NCBI RefSeq assembly: GCF_001634365.1
Contig: NZ_CP014579.1
Coordinates: 1,488,001-1,552,000, forward strand
From: Paraburkholderia phytofirmans OLGA172
Lineage (GTDB): Bacteria > Pseudomonadota > Gammaproteobacteria > Burkholderiales > Burkholderiaceae
Direction of reading: 5' to 3'
DNA: 64,000 nucleotides
The notes under the pieces were generated by a model. The model was not told the DNA's origin. It made no database searches and worked only from the letters and a program-made list of their open reading frames with translations. Position 1 is the stretch's first letter, and each line of letters starts with the position of its first letter. Below are positions 33,522-43,073 of the stretch, piece after piece. The translations under genes were made by a program, and so were the position numbers.

Positions 33522-36500
33522 ATGTGGATCGTCAAGCTCGCGCTGCGCCGCCCATATACATTCGTGGTTCTCGCGGTGTTGATCTTTATCGTCGGCCCGC
33601 TTGCGATACTGCGCACGCCCGTCGATATCTTTCCGAACATCGACATCCCGGTGGTCAGCATCGTCTGGACGTATAACGGCTTTTCCGCCCAGGACATGGC
33701 CAACCGAATCACGTCGAACTACGAACGCGCGCTCACCTCCGACGTCGACGATATCGAGCATATCGAGTCACAATCGCTGAACGGCGTCTCGGTAGTGAAG
33801 ATCTTTTTCCACCCGGGCGCGGACATCAATCGCGCGATCGCCGAGGCGGCCTCCAATTCCGCGTCGATCCTGCGCGTGCTGCCGCCTGGCACGCTGCCGC
33901 CGAACATCATCACGTACAACGCGTCGACGGTGCCGATCCTGCAACTCGGGCTCTCCAGCGACACGCTGTCCGAGCAGCAGCTCTACGACCTCGGTAACAG
34001 CCAGATCCGCACCCAGCTGGCGACGGTGCAAGGCGCGTCGGTGCCGCTGCCGTTCGGCGGCAAGGTGCGGCAGATCATGGTCGATATCGATCCGCGCGCG
34101 CTGCAGGCCAAGGGCCTTGCCCCGCTCGACGTGGTCAACGCCGTCAACGCGCAGAACCTGATTCTGCCGGGCGGCACCGCCAAAATCGGCACGAAGGAAT
34201 ACAACGTGCAGATGAACGGCAGCACCGACACGGTGGCCGCGCTGAACAACCTGCCGATCAGGACGGTAGCCGGCGGCGTGGTGTATGTGCGCGACGTCGC
34301 CCATGTGCGCGACGGCTATGCGCCGCAGACCAACATCGTGCGCAGCGACGGCAAACGCGCCGCGCTCCTCACCATCGAGAAATCCGGCAGCACGTCCACC
34401 TTGACCATCATCCAGCAGGTCAAGGCGATGCTGCCGCATATCGCGGCCGGTTTGCCGAGTGCGTTGCATATCGCCGCGCTGTCCGATCAATCCGTGTTCG
34501 TGAAGTCGGCGGTGGTGGGCGTGGCGCGCGAGGCGGTAATCGCAGCGGCCCTGACCGCGTTGATGATTCTGCTGTTTCTCGGCAGCTGGCGCGCCACGCT
34601 GATCATTGCGGTGTCGATTCCGCTCGCGGTGCTCACCTCGCTGATCGCGCTTTCCGCACTCGGCCAGACCATCAACATCATGACGCTCGGCGGGCTCGCG
34701 CTCGCGGTGGGGATTCTCGTCGACGATGCCACCGTCGCGATCGAAAACATCACGCATCATCTGGAAAACGGCGAGCCGCTGCACGACGCGATTCTGAACG
34801 GCTCGGGCGAAATTGCCGTGCCGACGTTTGTCTCGACACTGTCGATCTGCATCGTGTTCGTGCCGATGTTTCTGCTCTCCGGCGTTGCCCGCTATCTGTT
34901 CGTGCCGCTTGCCGAAGCAGTGGTGTTCGCGATGATCGCGTCGTATTTCTTCTCGCGCACGCTGGTGCCGACCCTCGCGATGTATCTGATGCGCGCGCGC
35001 AGCAACGCGCCAGTCACGGGCAACGGCCCGATTGCGCGCCTGATCCGCTTCCAGGCCGCTTTCGAACATCGCTTCGAGAGGTTGCGCGAAGGCTATCGCG
35101 GCGTGCTCGGCTCGGCGATCGCGAGACCGCGCCGCTTCATCGCAATCTTCCTGTTGTTGTGTATCGGTTCGCTCGCACTGGTGCCATTCGCCGGCCGCGA
35201 TTTCTTCCCCGCTGTCGATACCGGCGAGATCCGCCTGCATCTGCGTGCGTCGACCGGCACGCGTATCGAAGACACCGCGCGCCTCACCGATGAAGTCGAA
35301 GCCCGGCTGCGCAGCGTGATCCCGAAGCAGGAACTCGCGGCCATGCTCGACAACATCGGCGTGCCGGTGAGCGGCATCAACCTGACCTACGATTCGTCCG
35401 ACCCGATCGGCCCCGAAGACGCCGACGTGATGATCACGCTCGCAGCCGGACACAAGCCCACCGCCGCCTATGTGGCGACGCTGCGCAACACGCTCTCGAA
35501 AGATTTCCCCGGCGTCACGTTTGCCTTCCTGCCCGCCGACATCGTCAGCCAGATTCTCAACTTCGGCCTGCCCGCGCCGATCGATATTCAGATCGTCGGC
35601 AACAAGCTCGACGCCAATCGCGTCGTGGCGAACCGCTTGCTCGCACAACTGCGCGGCGTGCGCGGCCTCGTCGATGCGCGCATCCAGCAACCGGGCGACG
35701 AACCCGCGATCAACGTGAATGTCGACCGTACGCGGGCGATTCAGGCCGGCCTGTTGCAAAAGGATGTATCGCAGAACCTGCTGATCGCGCTCTCAGGCAG
35801 CTCCCAGACCACGCCGAATTTCTGGCTCGATCCGCACAACGGCGTCAGCTATCCGCTGATGACGATGATGCCGCAGTACGACATCAACTCGTTGCAGGCT
35901 CTGGCCAATATTCCGGTTGCGCAGAGCGGTGGCGCAGGTACGGGCGGGATGACGGCGTCCGCTGTGGCAAACGGCAACGGCCCCGCTCCGCAAAACCTGC
36001 TTGGCGCAATGAGCACGCTGACACGCGCCACGCAGCAAGCCGTCGTCTCGCACTACAACGTGCAGCCCGTGCTCGATATTTTCGCGTCGGCGCAAGGGCG
36101 CGACCTCGGCGGTGTGGCGGCCGACGTGAACCGTCTCGTCGATCAGATCCGGCCGCAATTGCCGCCGGGCGCGTCGATCGTGGTGCGCGGCCAGGTGCAG
36201 GCAATGCACGACTCGTTCGGCGGCCTCGCAAGCGGCCTCGTGTTCGCGATCGCCCTCGTCTATCTGCTGATGGTCGTCAATTTTCAGTCGTGGCTCGATC
36301 CGTTCATCATCATCAGCGGTTTGCCGGGCTCGCTCGCGGGGATTGCGTGGATGTTGTTCAGCACCGGCACGAGCCTGAGCGTGCCGGCGCTGACCGGCAC
36401 CATTCTGTGCATCGGCATTGCCACGGCCAACAGTATTCTCGTGATCAACACCGCGCGTGAATTCCACCACGGCGGCAAGCCGCCGCTGCAGGCCGCGCTC

Positions 36501-36767
36501 GAGGCGGGCTTCAGCCGCTTCCGTCCGGTGCTGATGACCGCGCTCGCGATGCTGATCGGCATGCTGCCGATGGCGCTCGGCCTCGGCGATGGCGGCGAAC
36601 AGAACGCGCCGCTCGGCCGCGCGGTGATCGGCGGCCTCGCACTCGGCACGGTGTCCACCTTGCTGTTCGTTCCGGTCGTCTACGGGATGGTGCATGCGTG
36701 GCTCGACAAACGCCGCGCGGCGCGTACTGACAGCCAGGAATCCCGCGTTCCCGCCCGCACACTTTGA
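33522..36767 (+). CDS. RND efflux permease
   Basis: This 1081-residue inner-membrane proton-driven pump has 12 helices and two large periplasmic loops. It starts at ATG 33522 with WIVKLALRRPYTFVVLAVLI, and GPLAILRTPVDIFPNIDIPV is typical of the superfamily. The helix-4 proton-relay Asp pair is present (GILVDDATVAIENI). The helix-10 Lys of AcrB is replaced by Ala (IGIATANSILV). Adaptor and outer-membrane channel genes follow in order, so the operon encodes a complete tripartite pump. The substrate is unknown; drug or aromatic acid export is likely. Confidence 0.92.
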   Translation: MWIVKLALRRPYTFVVLAVLIFIVGPLAILRTPVDIFPNIDIPVVSIVWTYNGFSAQDMANRITSNYERALTSDVDDIEHIESQSLNGVSVVKIFFHPGADINRAIAEAASNSASILRVLPPGTLPPNIITYNASTVPILQLGLSSDTLSEQQLYDLGNSQIRTQLATVQGASVPLPFGGKVRQIMVDIDPRALQAKGLAPLDVVNAVNAQNLILPGGTAKIGTKEYNVQMNGSTDTVAALNNLPIRTVAGGVVYVRDVAHVRDGYAPQTNIVRSDGKRAALLTIEKSGSTSTLTIIQQVKAMLPHIAAGLPSALHIAALSDQSVFVKSAVVGVAREAVIAAALTALMILLFLGSWRATLIIAVSIPLAVLTSLIALSALGQTINIMTLGGLALAVGILVDDATVAIENITHHLENGEPLHDAILNGSGEIAVPTFVSTLSICIVFVPMFLLSGVARYLFVPLAEAVVFAMIASYFFSRTLVPTLAMYLMRARSNAPVTGNGPIARLIRFQAAFEHRFERLREGYRGVLGSAIARPRRFIAIFLLLCIGSLALVPFAGRDFFPAVDTGEIRLHLRASTGTRIEDTARLTDEVEARLRSVIPKQELAAMLDNIGVPVSGINLTYDSSDPIGPEDADVMITLAAGHKPTAAYVATLRNTLSKDFPGVTFAFLPADIVSQILNFGLPAPIDIQIVGNKLDANRVVANRLLAQLRGVRGLVDARIQQPGDEPAINVNVDRTRAIQAGLLQKDVSQNLLIALSGSSQTTPNFWLDPHNGVSYPLMTMMPQYDINSLQALANIPVAQSGGAGTGGMTASAVANGNGPAPQNLLGAMSTLTRATQQAVVSHYNVQPVLDIFASAQGRDLGGVAADVNRLVDQIRPQLPPGASIVVRGQVQAMHDSFGGLASGLVFAIALVYLLMVVNFQSWLDPFIIISGLPGSLAGIAWMLFSTGTSLSVPALTGTILCIGIATANSILVINTAREFHHGGKPPLQAALEAGFSRFRPVLMTALAMLIGMLPMALGLGDGGEQNAPLGRAVIGGLALGTVSTLLFVPVVYGMVHAWLDKRRAARTDSQESRVPARTL

Positions 36768-36786
36768 CTCCGACGAGAACCTGTTC

Positions 36787-38214
36787 ATGAATAATCCATC
36801 ACTTCCGCCCGACCTCGGCGATAGGTCTGAATCGGCCGTCGAGGCTGATCGAGCCGCTGAGGCTGCCAAGACCGACGAAGCGGCCCGCGCTGCTGAGACC
36901 GCGCATGCTGCTGAGACTGCGCATGCTGCTAAGACTGCGCATGCTGCTAAGACCGCACATGTCGCTGAGACTGCACATGCCGCTCCGTCGGCTTGGCCCG
37001 CGAGCGAGAAAGAAGACCAGCACGCCAATTACGCTGGAACAATCCGCTCCGCCGACATGGCCCCAAGCTCGAAGCCGCGCCGCCGCGTGTGGCCATTCGC
37101 ATTGGCTGGCCTCGCTGCGGCGTTGCTGATCGTCGGCATCGTGCCGCGTCTGCACGCAAGCGCCGCGTTGACGCAACAGACGCAAGCACAAAGCGTGCTC
37201 AGCGTTTCCGTCGTTACGCCGCGCCCCGCGCCGGCCGTCCACGAGCTGCTGCTGCCTGGCGCGGTAACACCGTTCGCCGAAGCATCGATTTATGCGCGCA
37301 CGAGCGGCTATCTGGCGCACTGGAACACCGACATCGGCGCCCAGGTGAAAAGCGGCCAGACACTCGCCACAATCGACGCACCCGATCTCGACGCGCAACT
37401 GCGCCAGGCCCGTGCCGACGAAGCCACCGCGCAGGCCAACTTCGACTTCGCGAAGACCACCGCGCAACGCTGGCAGGAGATGCTGAAAACCCAATCGGTC
37501 GCGCAGCAGGACGCGGATACGAAAGTCAGCGATATGGAAGCGTGCCGCGCGATGCTGGCGTCGGCGCAGGCCAACGTCGCGCACCTGGCCGAACTGGTGT
37601 CGTACGAGAAGATCACTGCACCGTTCGACGGCACGATCACCGCGCGCAACGTCGATGTCGGCGCGCTGGTGACGGCGGGCGGTACACCTGGGACGGCGGG
37701 TATGTCGGGCGAGCTGTTCCATATCCAGCAGACCAACGTGCTGCGCGTATTCGTCGACGTGCCGCAGAACGACGCGCCCTACGTGACACCCGACACTGGC
37801 GGGTATCTGACCGCGCAGCAATATCCCGGGCGGCAGATCGCCGCCAAGGTGGCGCGTACGACCGGCTCGATCGATCCGTCGAGCCGCACGCTGCGCGTCG
37901 AGGTCGACGTCGATAACAAGGATGGCGCGCTGATGCCGGGCGCCTATGTGCAGGTGCATCTGCAGTTGCAGTCGACCACGCCGGCGCTCGATTTGCCGGT
38001 CAGCGCCCTGCTCTTCCGTCCGGATGGCGTGACGGTCGCCGTGGTCGACGGCAACGGCCGTGCTGCGCTCAAGACGGTGCACATCGGCCGCGATTTCGGC
38101 ACGCATGTGGAGATCACCACGGGCCTCGCGGCGACCGACCGCGTGATCGATAACCCCGGCGATTCGCTGAGTACCGGCCAGCTCGTGCAGATCGCGCCGG
38201 CCATGCATAGCTGA
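36787..38214 (+). CDS. RND pump membrane-fusion (adaptor) protein
   Basis: This is a 475-residue HlyD/AcrA-type adaptor linking the permease to the outer-membrane channel. Instead of a lipobox it has an unusual cytoplasmic extension of about 95 residues before one membrane helix (VWPFALAGLAAALLIVGIVP). The extension contains an 18-base tandem repeat encoding TAHAAK/TAHAAE. The lipoyl halves flank a coiled-coil hairpin (ATIDAPDLDAQLRQARADEA ... YEKITAPFDGTITARNVDVG). ATG 36787 is 19 bases behind the permease stop. Confidence 0.9.
   Translation: MNNPSLPPDLGDRSESAVEADRAAEAAKTDEAARAAETAHAAETAHAAKTAHAAKTAHVAETAHAAPSAWPASEKEDQHANYAGTIRSADMAPSSKPRRRVWPFALAGLAAALLIVGIVPRLHASAALTQQTQAQSVLSVSVVTPRPAPAVHELLLPGAVTPFAEASIYARTSGYLAHWNTDIGAQVKSGQTLATIDAPDLDAQLRQARADEATAQANFDFAKTTAQRWQEMLKTQSVAQQDADTKVSDMEACRAMLASAQANVAHLAELVSYEKITAPFDGTITARNVDVGALVTAGGTPGTAGMSGELFHIQQTNVLRVFVDVPQNDAPYVTPDTGGYLTAQQYPGRQIAAKVARTTGSIDPSSRTLRVEVDVDNKDGALMPGAYVQVHLQLQSTTPALDLPVSALLFRPDGVTVAVVDGNGRAALKTVHIGRDFGTHVEITTGLAATDRVIDNPGDSLSTGQLVQIAPAMHS
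36896..36990 (+). repeat. 18-bp in-frame tandem repeat in the adaptor gene
   Basis: About five units of ACTGCGCATGCTGCTAAG and close variants encode an Ala-His-Ala-rich hexapeptide array. Because units are a multiple of three, copy number can change without a frameshift. The array lies in the cytoplasmic extension, not in the conserved adaptor domains. Confidence 0.7.
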
Positions 38215-38232
38215 GCGCCAGTCATCGAGAGG

Positions 38233-39699
38233 ATGAGCCGAATGTCTCCCATGTTTCTTTCACGTCCGTTGCCGCGCCGTTCGATTGCGGTCACGCTGAT
38301 CGGTGCACTGCTGAGCGCCTGCTCGACTTTGCCGCCGTACCGACGCCCCACCGTCGAGATGCCCGCGCAGTACGCAGGCGTGGCGCCCGGCTGGGCCCAG
38401 GCCGCACCTGCCGACACGGCATCGCGTGGCCCCTGGTGGACGATCTTCAACGATCCGGTGCTGAATCAACTCGAAGCGCGTGTCGACGTCTCCAACCAGA
38501 CCGTGCGCAAGGCGGTTGCGCAGGTCCAGCAAGCGCGCTCGATGGTGGATTATCAGCGCGCCGGCTTTTTCCCGACCATCACCGCCGGTGTTGCACAGGA
38601 CCGCTCGCGGACGTCGCAGAACGTCGAAGGCAAATCGCTCGCGGGCAAGACCGTGCCGGATTATTCGGCTGGCGTTTCCGCGAGCTGGGAGCCGGATCTG
38701 TTCGGCCGGGTGCGCGACAGCGTGACCGGCGCGCGAGCCGACGCCGCTGCAAGTGAAGCGGATCTGGAAGCCGTGCGCCTGTCGATGAGCGCCGATCTCG
38801 CCGTCGATTATTTCGCCCTGCGTTCGCTCGACACGCAGAAAAAGCTGCTCGACGACAGCGTGAGCGCCTACGCCGCCGCCTTGAAGCTGCTGCAGCAGCA
38901 ATTGAAAGACGGCGCGATCGATGCCTCCGCGGTCGCCCAAGCCACCACCCAACTCGAAGCGACGCGCACGCAGGACACCGACATCGACGTGACGCGCGCG
39001 CAGACGCAGCATGCGATTGCCACGCTGATCGGCGAGCCGGCCTCAACCTTCACGCTGCCGCCGAACGGCTCGGCTGCGACGCCGCCGGCGATTCCCGTTG
39101 GCGTGCCGTCGCAACTGCTCGAACGACGCCCCGACATCGCCGCCGCCGAACGGCGCGTGGCGGCGGCGAATGCACAGATCGGCGTGGCGCACGCGGCCTT
39201 CTTCCCCGATCTGGTGCTGTCGGCGAGCGCGGGGCTGGAAAGCACCTTCTTCGCGCCTTGGCTAAGCGCGCCGAGTTTATTCTGGTCGCTCGGCCCGCAA
39301 CTGGTCGGCACGCTGTTCGACGGCGGCAAGCGCACGGCCAGCCTGCATGGCGCGACGGCGCAGTATGACGGCGCGGTGGCGGATTACCGGCAATCGGTGC
39401 TGGTGGCGTTCCAGCAGGTCGAGGACAATCTGTCCGCCTTGCATTCGCTCGCCGACGAAGCCGCCAGCCAGCAGCGCGCGACCACGGCCGCTGATCTGTC
39501 GTTGCGGCTGACGACAAACCGCTTCAATGCAGGCGCGGTGAGCTATCTCGACGTGGTGACCGCGCAGACCATTGCGCTGACGAACCAGCGCACCGCAGAT
39601 CAGATTGTCGCGCGGCAGTTGGAGTCGAGCGTGTTGCTGTTGAAGGCGTTGGGTGGGACGTGGCATGGGCAGCCAGCCCCTATACCCGCCGGAACGTAA
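38233..39699 (+). CDS. outer-membrane efflux lipoprotein, NodT/OprM family
   Basis: This is a 488-residue TolC-like channel. The signal peptide ends in a lipobox (LIGALLSAC), so it is a lipoprotein. Two repeated outer-membrane-factor halves follow. WWTIFNDPVLNQLEARV and GLESTFFAPWLSAP show the conserved positions of the family, and LLERRPDIAAAERRVAAANA is the signature NodT segment. It completes the tripartite pump. Its last 20 bases overlap the 3' end of the convergent sensor-kinase gene. Confidence 0.92.
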   Translation: MSRMSPMFLSRPLPRRSIAVTLIGALLSACSTLPPYRRPTVEMPAQYAGVAPGWAQAAPADTASRGPWWTIFNDPVLNQLEARVDVSNQTVRKAVAQVQQARSMVDYQRAGFFPTITAGVAQDRSRTSQNVEGKSLAGKTVPDYSAGVSASWEPDLFGRVRDSVTGARADAAASEADLEAVRLSMSADLAVDYFALRSLDTQKKLLDDSVSAYAAALKLLQQQLKDGAIDASAVAQATTQLEATRTQDTDIDVTRAQTQHAIATLIGEPASTFTLPPNGSAATPPAIPVGVPSQLLERRPDIAAAERRVAAANAQIGVAHAAFFPDLVLSASAGLESTFFAPWLSAPSLFWSLGPQLVGTLFDGGKRTASLHGATAQYDGAVADYRQSVLVAFQQVEDNLSALHSLADEAASQQRATTAADLSLRLTTNRFNAGAVSYLDVVTAQTIALTNQRTADQIVARQLESSVLLLKALGGTWHGQPAPIPAGT

Positions 39700-41251
39700 G
39701 AACGAAACGCGTGCTCTGCGCGTCGCTCTCCGCATGCGCCGTGCCGCCATGCAACTCCATGATCGTGCGGACAATGGCAAGCCCGAGCCCGGTCGAACCG
39801 GTGGACCCTTGCGACAAGCCTGACGAAGGCAAGGCACTGCGCGACGGATCGACCCTATAGAAGCGGTCGAAGATCCGTTCGAGATGCTCGGCAGCGATCG
39901 GCTGCCCCTCGTTCGACACGGTGACGCACACCGCATCGGCCGATGCGCGAACATCGAGCGCGATCTCGCCGCCCTGCGGCGTATAGCGGATCGCGTTGGC
40001 GAGCAGATTGCTGACGGCGCGGCGAAACAGTTCGAGATCCGCTGTCAGCATCGCCGCACCGGTGACCTGCACCCTGACATTCGCATCGTCCGCGATACCT
40101 TCGAAGTATTCGGCAATCCGCGTCAGTTCCTGCCCCGCGTCGAACTCGCGCATGTGCTTGACGAACTGCGGATGTTCGGCGCGCGCAAGAAACAGCACGT
40201 TTTCGATCATTCGCGACAGGCGATCGCATTCTTCCAGATTCGATGCGAGCAAGGATTCATACTCGTCGGCGGAGCGTGGCCGGGCGAGCGCGACTTCGGC
40301 GGCGCCGCGCATGTTGCTAAGCGGCGTGCGCATATCGTGCGCGAGGTCGGCGGTGAAACGCGACAGGTGCTGAAAGCCGTGATCGACGCGTTCCAGCATG
40401 GCATTCAGCGCGTTCACCAGTGCTTCGAGTTCGCTCGGCACACGCGCCACCGTGATCCGCGTATTCAGGCGATTGACCGTGACGCGGCCCGCACTCGCCG
40501 CGATATCGCGCAACGGCCGCAGGGCGGCGCGAATCAGCAGATAACTCAGCAGCATCGCCAGAATTACGCCGGCCGCGCCTGCGATCTCAAGCTTGTCGCT
40601 ATAGCGGTCGAGCAGCCGCCAGCGGTCGCTCATGTTGCGCGCGATCAGCACGGTCGCCGTGTCGCCGTCGCGCAGCCGCGCGTCCGCGAGAATGCCGCGG
40701 ATCGGTGCGCCATTGCGGCCGGTCCAGGCGCCGATATCCGCGTCGGTAATGCGTGCCGAAGCGGCAATCCGCGTGAGCGGCGGCAACGCGGCGATCGTCT
40801 CGACGCCGCCAGCTTCAGCGGTTTCGCCGGGATCATGGAGATCGCCTGCGTCGCCTGCTTCGTTCGTTTCGCTTGCCCCATCAAGTGCAATGGAAGCATT
40901 CGGCGCGTTTGAGACCGTAGAAGCAGTGCCGCCCGGTGCCGGGATCGTCTCTCCGGCGTTGTGCTCGATCGCCATGCGCCCATCGGGACCGAACATCTCC
41001 ATCGACATCGCTTCATTGCCCAGCACGATGCTGGTCAGCCGGTCACTGTGCTCGCGAATCGCTTTCGACGTATCGAGCTCCTGGGCGAGCCGCCGCGCAT
41101 GGCGCGCGGCGAGCACGATGTCGAGATCGTCCTGCGCCTTGATCTGCTTCGCCAGCGCAAGGTACAGAAAACTCCCGACGAGCACGAAAACCGCGAGCGT
41201 GGTGACACCGAAGGCTAGCGCAAGCGTTGCGGCGAGCGAGCGGCCGCGCAT
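39680..41251 (-). CDS. two-component sensor histidine kinase
   Basis: This is a 523-residue inner-membrane kinase. It has two membrane helices (TLALAFGVTTLAVFVLVGSF; AGVILAMLLSYLLIRAALRP) around a long periplasmic sensor rich in Ala/Glu/Gly, then a HAMP domain. The H-box is FTADLAHDMRTPLSN, the N-box NLLANAIRYTP, and the G-box STGLGLAIV. It resembles heavy-metal sensor kinases (CusS/IrlS type). Its ATG shares one base with the regulator's TGA, so the pair is translationally coupled. It is convergent with the RND operon, which it probably controls. Confidence 0.92.
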   Translation of the reverse strand: MRGRSLAATLALAFGVTTLAVFVLVGSFLYLALAKQIKAQDDLDIVLAARHARRLAQELDTSKAIREHSDRLTSIVLGNEAMSMEMFGPDGRMAIEHNAGETIPAPGGTASTVSNAPNASIALDGASETNEAGDAGDLHDPGETAEAGGVETIAALPPLTRIAASARITDADIGAWTGRNGAPIRGILADARLRDGDTATVLIARNMSDRWRLLDRYSDKLEIAGAAGVILAMLLSYLLIRAALRPLRDIAASAGRVTVNRLNTRITVARVPSELEALVNALNAMLERVDHGFQHLSRFTADLAHDMRTPLSNMRGAAEVALARPRSADEYESLLASNLEECDRLSRMIENVLFLARAEHPQFVKHMREFDAGQELTRIAEYFEGIADDANVRVQVTGAAMLTADLELFRRAVSNLLANAIRYTPQGGEIALDVRASADAVCVTVSNEGQPIAAEHLERIFDRFYRVDPSRSALPSSGLSQGSTGSTGLGLAIVRTIMELHGGTAHAESDAQSTRFVLTFRRV

Positions 41252-41928
41252 CAAGCGGCGTCCTTCACTTCAAGCACGTAGCCGACGCCGCGCACTGTGT
41301 GAATCAGCTTGACGGGAAAGTTATCGTCGATCTTGGTGCGCAGCCGGCGGATCGCGACTTCGACGACATTCGTATCGCTGTCGAAATTCATGTCCCACAC
41401 ATAGGACGCAATCTGCGTACGGCTCAGTACTTCGCCCTGGCGGCGCGCAAGCAATTGCAGCAGCGAAAACTCGCGCGGCGTGAGATCGATACGCGTGCCG
41501 CCGCGTTTCACGCGCCGGCGATTGACGTCCATTTCCAGATCGCCCACCTTGATCAGTTCGCTTTCGCGCGGCGGCCCACGGCGCGCCAGCGTGCGCACCC
41601 TGGCCAGCAATTCGACGAAGGCGAACGGCTTGACGAGGTAATCGTCCGCGCCGAGTTCGAGGCCGCGCACGCGGTCGTCGACGTCGTCGCGCGCGGTGAG
41701 GAACAACACCGGCGTGGTGCGCGTGTTGCGCAAGGTCTTGACGATGGTCCAGCCGTCCATGCCGGGCAGCATCACGTCGAGCACGATCACGTCGTATTCT
41801 TCTTCCTGCGCGAGGATCAACCCTTGTGGGCCGTCGTTCGCGACATCGACCGCGTAGCCGGACTCTTCCAGGCCTTTCTTCAGATAAGCCGCTGTTTTGA
41901 GCTCGTCCTCGATCACCAGGATGCGCAT
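41251..41928 (-). CDS. two-component response regulator, OmpR/PhoB family
   Basis: This is a 225-residue regulator. The receiver domain has the acidic pair in VIEDE, the phosphorylated Asp in [13 protein letters not shown], Thr in LFLTA and Lys in YLVKPF. The C-terminal winged helix ends with the recognition segment [16 protein letters not shown] and [11 protein letters not shown] 41928 is selected because it begins the receiver strand; the frame extends to 41970. It most resembles CusR/IrlR-type regulators. The inverted repeat at 33306-33396 is its best candidate site here. Confidence 0.92.
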   Translation of the reverse strand: MRILVIEDELKTAAYLKKGLEESGYAVDVANDGPQGLILAQEEEYDVIVLDVMLPGMDGWTIVKTLRNTRTTPVLFLTARDDVDDRVRGLELGADDYLVKPFAFVELLARVRTLARRGPPRESELIKVGDLEMDVNRRRVKRGGTRIDLTPREFSLLQLLARRQGEVLSRTQIASYVWDMNFDSDTNVVEVAIRRLRTKIDDNFPVKLIHTVRGVGYVLEVKDAA

Positions 41929-42077
41929 GGGAGTGCTCCGCTGTGCTTGACCGTCAAATGATACCGGCAAGCAGCGCGCGAGATGATTACGATCCGGTAA
42001 TGTCGGCGGCGGACGGTGGCCGGCCGTGCGCGCCCGCGGAAAGGCCAGGCATAAGCGTTGGCGCTCGGCGGCCGTTC

Positions 42078-42992
42078 CTACTCGACGTTATCCGCCACGT
42101 CCGTCATCCGGATCATATGCGGCTTGATGGCATCGTCATCCTCGTCGGCAGCGGCCGTGGGCGGATGAATCAGCGCTTCGAGCCGCGCCTTGGTGGCAAG
42201 AAATTCCGGCGACGTGACCTGCGAATAATCGCGTGGACGCGACACCGGCACTTCGATCAATTCCTGCACCTCGCCGGGATTTGCCTTCAGCACCAGGATG
42301 CGGTCGGCAAGAAAAATCGCTTCGTCCAGATCGTGCGTGATAAACAATACGGTCACGTCGATATTGCGCCAGATATCGAGCAAATGCGTCTGCATCTTCG
42401 CCCGGGTCTGCGCATCGAGCGCGCCGAACGGCTCGTCCATCAGCAGAATGCGCGGCCGGTTCGCGAGCGCGCGAGCAATCGCCACGCGCTGCTTCATGCC
42501 GCCGGACAATTGATGCGGATACGCATTGGCGAACTTCGTCAGGCCGACCAGATCGAGCCATTGCAGCGCTTCGCGCTCGGCGTGCATGCTGCTGTGGCCG
42601 TTCATCTTCAGGCCGAACATGACGTTTTTCTTGACCGTCAGCCACGGAAACAGCGTGTAGCCCTGAAACACCATGCCGCGATCGGCGCCCGGCCCCTCCA
42701 CCGGCTTGCCGTCGAGCAGCACGCTGCCGCTCGTCTGCCGTTCGAGGCCCGCGAGAATGCGGATCAAGGTCGACTTGCCGCAGCCCGACGGTCCGATCAC
42801 GCAGACAAACTCGCGCCGGTGCGTTTTGAAGCTGATGCCGTTCAGCGCGGTGCACTCGCCCTGTGCGCTCTCGAAACGTTTGTCGAGATCGCGAACTTCG
42901 AGGATCACCTCGCGCGACTTCAGACGGTCGAAACGCTCGCGCACCGCTTCGGACTGAATTAGGTACGACGGAATCGGTTGCGGATTTAACAT
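42078..42992 (-). CDS. ABC transporter ATP-binding protein (nitrate/taurine/guanidine type)
   Basis: This 304-residue ATPase is the last gene of the guanidine-I riboswitch operon. The Walker A motif is GPSGCGKST, the Q-loop is [10 protein letters not shown], the signature [15 protein letters not shown], Walker [14 protein letters not shown], and the switch His is in FITHDLDEA. It belongs to the SsuB/TauB/NrtD subgroup. It energises the permease at 43074 with the substrate-binding protein at 52807. The substrate is inferred as guanidine from the operon. Confidence 0.92.
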   Translation of the reverse strand: MLNPQPIPSYLIQSEAVRERFDRLKSREVILEVRDLDKRFESAQGECTALNGISFKTHRREFVCVIGPSGCGKSTLIRILAGLERQTSGSVLLDGKPVEGPGADRGMVFQGYTLFPWLTVKKNVMFGLKMNGHSSMHAEREALQWLDLVGLTKFANAYPHQLSGGMKQRVAIARALANRPRILLMDEPFGALDAQTRAKMQTHLLDIWRNIDVTVLFITHDLDEAIFLADRILVLKANPGEVQELIEVPVSRPRDYSQVTSPEFLATKARLEALIHPPTAAADEDDDAIKPHMIRMTDVADNVE

Positions 42993-43073
42993 GATTGAAT
43001 CCCTTGAATGCGGTGCAGTGTGGTGCCGCGCCGTGCGGTGTAGGCCGGCAGGCCGGGGGCGCGAACGGTTCCG

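Noticed and set aside
33768..35759. 663-residue open frame on the minus strand
   Set aside because: It lies fully antisense to the RND permease and is rich in His, Arg, Gln and Asp, as expected from the complement of a GC-rich gene; it shows no family resemblance.
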